Source: Chamaecrista fasciculata | Taxonomy: Eukaryota > Streptophyta > Magnoliopsida > Fabales > Fabaceae | Direction: 5' to 3' | DNA: 64,000 nucleotides | Assembly: GCA_003254925.1 (NCBI GenBank) | Contig: QANZ01038090.1 | Location: 1 to 64,000 of the forward strand | In this document: positions 59,133-64,000 of the stretch, in pieces | Layout: the number at the start of each line of letters is the position of its first letter | Position numbering within the stretch: the first letter of the stretch is position 1 | Translations under genes and position numbers: made by a program | Notes under the pieces: generated by a model | The model's input: the letters and a program-made list of their open reading frames with translations, nothing else | Databases searched by the model: none | What the model was told of the DNA's origin: nothing

Positions 59133-60738
59133 TTGTTTGGGTCTTGAGCAATGAATTTTTTAATTACAGGGATTAAAGCTGGCTAATGCAGCTTTTTGCC
59201 ACTATTTTCAAACAGAGTATCTTGACCTTAACAGAAAGATTCAGAGTGTGATGCGCTTGGTTGATCTCTACAAGCCTTACTTGTTCTTCAATGGCATGTA
59301 AGTTACTATTACTAATACTTCCTAAGAAGCTAATAGCCACAATTACAAATATAAATATAAATTATACTTTGGTACCCTGAGTTATGGACTGGTTTCACTT
59401 TGATACTCTATTCCTTTAAAAGTAACATTTTGGTACCCTGTTCTATTCATCGTTAGCACTTTGGTATTAAATTTTTTTTTTATTACCTTTTGATGGAAAA
59501 AAGCACGTGCAGGTCATGTGCATTTAATAAACACGAAATCTACCATCTTAAACTAATATTTCACGATTCAACAATAAAAAACACGATTCAGCCTCCAAAA
59601 GCACAATTAAGTATGTACTTGAAGGTAAAAGGTTTCGTTTTTTTTTAGGCTGAATCGTGAAATATGAATTTAGGAGGGTCGATTTGGTAATTTTTTACCA
59701 TGCACGTGCTTTTTTTTTCAAAATAAGGTAAAAGAAAATGAGTTTCAGGTACCAAAGTGCTAACCACAAATAGAACAGGGTACTAAAATGTCACTTTTGA
59801 AATAACAGGGTACTAAAGTTGAATCGGTCCATATCTCAATGTACCAAAGTGTAATTTACCCTAAATATAATACTAAATAAATTTATAATTTAGTCCCTAA
59901 AAAATACACATGTTGATAACTCAATTTTCAAAAGTTTATTTTACACACTTTAACCCTTGAAAATTATAAAAATAATATATTTAGTTCTTTAAGCATAATT
60001 ATTAAAAATTAACTTGCAAAAGTAAAAAGGATTAAAAATTTAAGGCAAAAACATCTTTTAGGTTCCTAAATTTTACATCAACTGTCAATTTCGTCTCTCA
60101 TCAATTTCGTCCACAATATTTTAAATCTTGGTTAATTTTATTTTTTGCTCTTATTTTAATCAAATATTAACGACAAAATATATGTGGCTAATGACATATA
60201 ATATAAAATTGTTGGAAAAAGAAATTCAAATTCTAACCCAGATTAAAAACAAGATGAAGTCTATCGTTTATTTATTGAAAATAGATAGTCAAAAGATAAA
60301 ATTGACCGAAATGTAAAACACTAGGGACAAAATTGACCAAAAAAAAATTGAGAATGAAATTGACAGTTGATGTAAAATTTGAAGATCAAAATGATGCTTT
60401 TGCCAAAATTTACAATGTTTTTAGTCTATGACCCTCACAAATTAAAAAGTATAAATTAGACTTTTAAAACTTAAATTAGTGACTTGAAAAATTATTGACT
60501 TGTGTTTTTTTCAAGGACTGATTTATTTATATACTTATTCCATAAGTATTGATTAACGAGCTTGTTAATTTATTTGGCCCACAGATTTGATGATCTGAAC
60601 ACAGACAAGTTGCGTATAGCAGCAACACAAAGTGGGGTTGAGATGGATATGTTTTACTTTGATCCCAAAATCATCGATTGGGAGGATTACTTCATCAATA
60701 TTCATATCCCAGGCCTTGTTAAGTATGTCCTCAAGTAA
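47194..60738 (+). CDS. Alcohol-forming fatty acyl-CoA reductase (FAR family)
   Basis: Ten exons are 47194-47272, 47430-47533, 49073-49275, 49497-49597, 50640-50832, 51628-51789, 56645-56726, 57434-57706, 59170-59297 and 60585-60738; the sum is 1479 bases, 492 residues, the normal length for plant FARs (CER4/FAR3 group). All junctions are GT-AG and all phases agree. The N-terminal Rossmann domain has the NAD(P)H loop [10 protein letters not shown] (residues about 15-24), LAATTRFDE and the catalytic Tyr-x-x-x-Lys in [20 protein letters not shown] leads to the C-terminal FAR domain. The enzyme reduces long-chain acyl-CoA to primary alcohols for wax, suberin or pollen wall, usually at the ER or plastid; no transit peptide is seen. 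ATG 47194 matches the family start. Introns 2, 4, 5, 6, 7, 8 and 9 carry transposon-like insertions, yet no lesion is found in the exons. Confidence 0.95.
47741..48712. mobile_element. Foldback element in reductase intron 2
   Basis: The left arm (47745-47880, phrases tatggtcc, ttttggtccc) pairs with the right arm (48590-48712, gggaccaaaattggac). An inner stretch (47890-48010, ctttctttgcctagttg) matches the foldback at 61010-61140, so both belong to one family. The centre 48060-48250 is unusually GC-rich and has no counterpart. Confidence 0.6.
49629..50455. mobile_element. Two nested foldback elements in reductase intron 4
   Basis: Outer arms (agtaaattagcaatttggtc at 49630 and its counterpart near 50430) flank an inner element 49779-50385. 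The inner one begins GGGATGAGCATGGGTTGGG and ends aacccgctcacccc, with arms full of gttgggtt-like phrases. The inner sequence is related to 48885-49025 in intron 2. Duplications at the inner ends are not clear. Confidence 0.6.
50912..51262. mobile_element. Foldback element in reductase intron 5
   Basis: Arms run from ggtgcacttttggtctta to its inverted end gggaccaaaaatgcac, with inner phrases of the type ttgctcaggtctc. The same family is at 55437-55685 and 58610-58985. Confidence 0.65.
51838..53420. other. Degraded repeat in reductase intron 6, no gene seen
   Basis: No open frame survives. The opening part (51880-51960) contains caagaaaagtcaacgtgaaa and a gttaaccgggaaaaa phrase reminiscent of worn LTR-element leaders. 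Codon-like richness around 52340-52620 suggests an old coding fragment that I cannot assign. A strong short hairpin lies at 53095-53185 (tttctagcattcccctcaac and its complement). Confidence 0.35.
54120..54720. other. Possible captured host fragment inside the CACTA element
   Basis: The stretch is less AT-rich than its surroundings, has GA-rich runs (gagagagagagag near 54475) and phrases such as gtcgtcgcgaggggtcactg. It looks like the 5' region of a gene in minus orientation, with leader-like CT repeats on that strand. No frame is long enough to name it. Confidence 0.25.
56112..56195. other. Assembly gap (84 N)
   Basis: The run of N lies between a T homopolymer and an A homopolymer, within a foldback inside the CACTA element. 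The true length is unknown; the assembly probably failed at the hairpin. Confidence 0.95.
56749..57347. mobile_element. Mutator-type foldback element in reductase intron 7
   Basis: The 599-bp element begins GGGTAAATTATACATAATG and ends with a worn complement (gggtaatttatc). Flanks TTATATATA and TTATATAGA agree at 8 of 9 bases (56740-56748, 57348-57356). Arms include gtttgctccattagcag and its inverse. It occupies most of intron 7. Confidence 0.78.
57868..58351. mobile_element. Foldback element in reductase intron 8 (GGTACC-like)
   Basis: It begins gtgtaaattacactttagc and ends aaaatgtattttacctc. Arms carry phrases cctgttctatggaccg and acactttggtaccc with inverted counterparts. The element is diverged from the 4364 family; the target duplication is not secure. 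Confidence 0.65.
58610..58985. mobile_element. Foldback element in reductase intron 8
   Basis: Same family as 50912-51262: left phrase ttttgctcaggttgcaaatt, right inverted phrase ggatcaaaagtacact. Confidence 0.55.
59082..59132. repeat. (ATT)17 microsatellite in reductase intron 8
   Basis: Seventeen uninterrupted ATT units end about 37 bases before exon 9. Length variation here could touch the branch-point and pyrimidine-tract distance. Confidence 0.9.
59359..59861. mobile_element. Foldback element in reductase intron 9 (GGTACC family)
   Basis: It starts aaattatactttggtaccc and ends gtgtaatttaccc; flanks share TAAATATA. Arms contain cactttgatactctattc-like units. The centre has cacgtgcaggtcatgtg. 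Confidence 0.7.
60044..60404. mobile_element. Mutator-type foldback element in reductase intron 9, GGCAAA family
   Basis: The 361-bp element begins GGCAAAAACATCTTTTAGG and ends gatgcttttgcc. Flanks are AAAATTTAA and AAAATTTAC (60035-60043 and 60405-60413; 8 of 9). The small open frame inside is a by-product. Confidence 0.78.
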
Positions 60739-60864
60739 TAATACTTTGTTTTTAAATCTGATCCTACACTGATACTATACATAAGAAGAATTATATTTCA
60801 ATTTTTAAATTTGTTCTAAAATTATAATTTAATTAATAGATATTGACAATAAACTTTTTGAATT

Positions 60865-61420
60865 TGATCCTTAAATCTTTTTTGGTTAAAGGGTGATTTT
60901 AGTCCTAAATGTATGCTTTAATTTTTCTTTTGGTCCTTTATGTTTTAAAATGTTTAAATTGATCCTAAATGTTGGCAAAATGTTTACTTTTGGTCCCAAA
61001 CTATTGAATATGGTCATATTTATCTCGTTTGAAGTTTCAATGTCATAAGTTTATAACTACGTCTTGTTGTTAAAGAGTTCTTTCTTTACCTAGTTGAAGT
61101 TATCAACAAACGAGGTCATATATGCCCCAAAAGTAGTCCGCTCGTATCTCAATCAAACAAGAGAAATTAATGATCATATAATATATCTCGTTCCAAGTTC
61201 AAATGCGACGAATTTAGAGCTACAAGTTACTTTTAATAAGAAATCTTTTGAATTTGAAATGAGAAACGAGAGAAATATGACAAATTTTAATAGTTTTGGC
61301 CCAAAATGATACATTTTGTCAACATTTAGGATCAAGTTAAAAGTTTTGAAACATAAAAGACCAAAATGAATATTTGGACACACATTTAGGACTAAAATAA
61401 CCTTTTGACTATTTTTTTAT
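60865..61420. mobile_element. Foldback element downstream of the reductase gene
   Basis: The left arm ggttaaagggtgattttagtc pairs with the right arm ggactaaaataaccttttgac. The inner part matches 47890-48010. Bases 61421-62160 contain nothing I can name. Confidence 0.65.
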
Positions 61421-62159
61421 AAATATCAATTATTTAGTCGTTATTGATAATACTTCAAGGACTAAGTAGTTAATGTTTATAAAATGAAACGGATTAATTT
61501 TCTTTTTTTCAATATCAAAAGGCTATTTTATAATTTGAGAACAAATTTAGAGATTGGAATATCAATTTTTCTCTATAAATAATATTATATATGTGTGTGT
61601 GTTTATGTGTGTCTCGTTAATTATTCAGTCATCGGCAGCATAATCGATCTTGATGATGTCATGTACTCTTATGTAACTTTCATGAAGTATCAAATATTTC
61701 TTATACAGTTATACATGCATGGATATTATATTAGTCAATTGTTTAATTTGATCTTAAATATGGGATTATTGTGGCCTTTTGCCCAACATATATATTCAAT
61801 GAAAGCCATTGAAATGGAAATTGTTGACTCAAACAAACAATATGTACACGAATTTTAACTATGCAGTAACCAAATGCAAAATTCCGGATCCCAAATACTG
61901 AATCAAGATCAAAATAACACAACATTCAATTTTACAAGGAGTAACCTCAAAGATAAATAGGCTAAGGACGGTTCAGTATAGAAATATTTATATTAAGTAA
62001 TTTGAGATTTTACATTTAGACAGTATCTGAATTATAGAATTTCAAATACCATGTAATCTAAAATACTCTGTTTGAATTTCAACTATTAACATATTTATTC
62101 CTTTCATTTAAAATACTCTGTTTGAATATCATTTAAAAATTTAAATTAGTTCTTAGTGA

Positions 62160-64000
62160 AATGAATTTGGAGCCTTGTGTACGTTGAAGGAGAAAGAGAA
62201 ATTGTTGCAATCCATGAGAAGAGAGATCTTATTGAAAAAACGATGAACCCTAACAACAGGGCAGTGAACGAGACACTATAACACAGTAAGCATAAGATGT
62301 TGGGACCCCATTAAAGAGGGGACAACATTCTCCCTACTTGAACTATTATTAGAAGAGGCTATTAAGCTATGCATATTATCAGTATCCATTACAGAGCTAG
62401 TCATACAAGAAAAACAACTAAAAACAGAACGGAAGATATCTCTGCTACAGATAATCATCTTAATTGCCTTCACTAGGGAGGAGTGATGACGCGTCCAGAT
62501 TGCTTCATTCCTTAGTCTCCAAATCGTGTCTATGCCCACTAGCACTATAAGCCAAATGTCATAAAACGACGTTGGATTTTTCTTCCATCGTATAATCCAG
62601 AACCTAAGCCACCTTTGAACTGTCTGCAATCTAGCAGTATTGGGCTTTAAGGACAAATCCAGCCCAAACCACACCGCCCTAGCAAAGTTACATTTTAGGA
62701 AAAGATGATCTACAGAGTCATTAGAGTATGCACAAAAGGGGCAATACACATCACATCTAAGATAGTGTCTGTTCAAATTTGAAAAAATCGGAAGGGCACC
62801 ATGCCAAGCCTTCCAGATTGTCACCAGAATTCTCATAGGCGCTTTCATGCGCCAGAAATCCTTTCACGGGAATTGAGGAGATACAGAAAACGTATTGCTA
62901 TCCTCCAGTTGGTATGACTTTAGCAGCAGCTCATAACCAGCAGCAGCAGTATACGACCCGATAGCAACACGTGACCAGATAAGGGAGTCAGGTCTATCCC
63001 TCACCGGGGTAGGCCCCCTGATGATTTGCCTAGCTTCTTCCTCTGAACAGACGACCCTGATCTTATTCATATCCCATGTATAAGAATCATAGCGGAGAAG
63101 ATCGTTCACGAAAACACCAGAAGGCTGACCGCCAATGTGGTTGTCGCAAAATTTGCTACGTACATCCACTCGATCTCCTCTTCCCAACTTCCAGACTAGA
63201 TGATCATTGATGATATGGGAGTTAGGACGTACCCCCTTCCAAGCAAGAGACCCCTTAGTGCTCTCTTTGAATTGAAAGTCCGAGTTTGGGATGACGTATT
63301 TGTTGTGAACCCAAGTAGTAACAACGGTGTTCGGGCGCTCAAGAATCCTCCACGTGTGTTTAGCCAAAGTGCTTTGTTTACAAGGGAAGCGTCCCGAAAA
63401 CCAAGCCCCCCAACAGACCTCGGCTTGAAAAGAAACACGCGATTGAGTAGGTGCATATGTGGTTTATCACCATTGTACCCCCCAAAAAAGTTAGTCATAG
63501 CACTGGTATTAGTAACTCGTCCAGGGGCCTGAAAACATGAGAACTTGTAAACTAGGTCCGATTGGATAACCGCTTTAATGAGCATGAGTATACCCGCATG
63601 AGAAAGAAATCTACTCTTCCAACCAGCCAGTCTATTCTGAATTTTTCCAATCAAGTCATCAACATTTCGCCTAAAGTCTTGTCTATCATCAACAAACACA
63701 CCAAGATATTTCTCGAGTTTTATCGAGACCAGGACACGAAGGTATTAGAAAAAGACCCTTTTAACTCACCGGGGGTGTTAGGGCTCAGAACTAGATTTGA
63801 TTTGTGATTATTAATCGCAAGCCCTGCTTTATTTCAAAAGGAGTCAATAAGATTCCTCAAACATTGCACAGAGAGTGAATCCTCCTTGAAGAAGACAACT
63901 AGATCATCAGCGTACATGAGATGCGAGATAGATGGCCCTCGTCTCACAACCTGAATACCTTGGATGTCCCTATTCCTCTCAGCATGATTCAAAAGACAGG
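62160..64000 (-). mobile_element. L1-type LINE, 3' part, open at window edge
   Basis: On the minus strand the segment carries the end of a non-LTR reverse transcriptase. The catalytic YADD is at 63914-63903, followed by the thumb region (GLAINNHKSNL, WKSRFLSHAG, GGLGFRDASLVNKALW) and then the zinc-binding C-terminal region with CPFCAYSNDSVDHLFLKC (zf-RVT type, about 62760-62700). An in-frame TGA follows YADD by 26 codons (63836-63834), and the rest is spread over several frames (63699-63196, 63367-62864, 62848-62276), so it is inactive. The 3' tail should lie near 62160; I see no clear poly-A there. The 5' part lies beyond 64000. Confidence 0.88.

Noticed and set aside
61595-61858. Plus-strand frame of 87 codons downstream of the reductase gene
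   Set aside because: No domain, AT-rich, and it does not extend the reductase, whose stop at 60736-60738 fits the family length.

Overview
This is a repeat-dense stretch of a plant nuclear genome, most probably a eudicot. It is AT-rich, with long multi-intron genes, nested LTR retrotransposons, CACTA, hAT-type and Mutator-type elements, a LINE, and draft-assembly marks (one 84-base N run, three single n). I see no tRNA, rRNA, CRISPR or prokaryotic feature. Only two host genes are recognisable, both on the + strand.

Host genes. (1) A cytochrome P450 of the CYP707A/CYP722 type (CYP85 clan, hormone metabolism), eight exons between 22121 and 28063. All hallmark motifs are present, but exon 5 carries a lost splice acceptor and a 1-nt deletion, so this copy may be a recent pseudogene. 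(2) An alcohol-forming fatty acyl-CoA reductase, ten exons between 47194 and 60738, open throughout (492 codons plus stop). Its introns are swollen by a 3.1-kb CACTA element and at least seven foldback elements.

Layout. 1-18.5 kb: a minus-strand Ty3/gypsy derivative (gag and protease but no reverse transcriptase or integrase) sits inside a second related wreck. Solo LTRs of one Angela-like copia family are inserted at 1634-3860, 11168-13597 and 14607-16897, each with a perfect 5-bp target duplication. 18.5-22 kb: a CACTA end, copia pol debris, a fourth Angela-type LTR fragment and a copia RNase H remnant. 22-28 kb: the P450. 28-36 kb: intergenic DNA with foldback elements and a degenerate array of about 200-bp tandem repeats. 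36.27-46.08 kb: a complete 9.8-kb Ty1/copia Sirevirus-like element (both LTRs, 5-bp duplication, gag-pol and a downstream extra ORF), inactivated by many lesions. 46-61 kb: the reductase gene. 62.2-64 kb: the 3' part of a minus-strand L1-type LINE that runs off the window.

Main theme of the hunt. At least nine foldback elements, several of them different families, share one architecture: inverted arms built from short repeated phrases, and in the clearest cases flanking duplications of 8-10 bp, the Mutator hallmark. They lie in introns of both host genes, in intergenic DNA, in a satellite-like array and inside a gypsy wreck. Two further points stand out: a gypsy polyprotein whose reading frame continues from protease into an unrecognised roughly 260-codon segment where reverse transcriptase is expected, and repeated polypurine-tract-like motifs in two unrelated retrotransposons.
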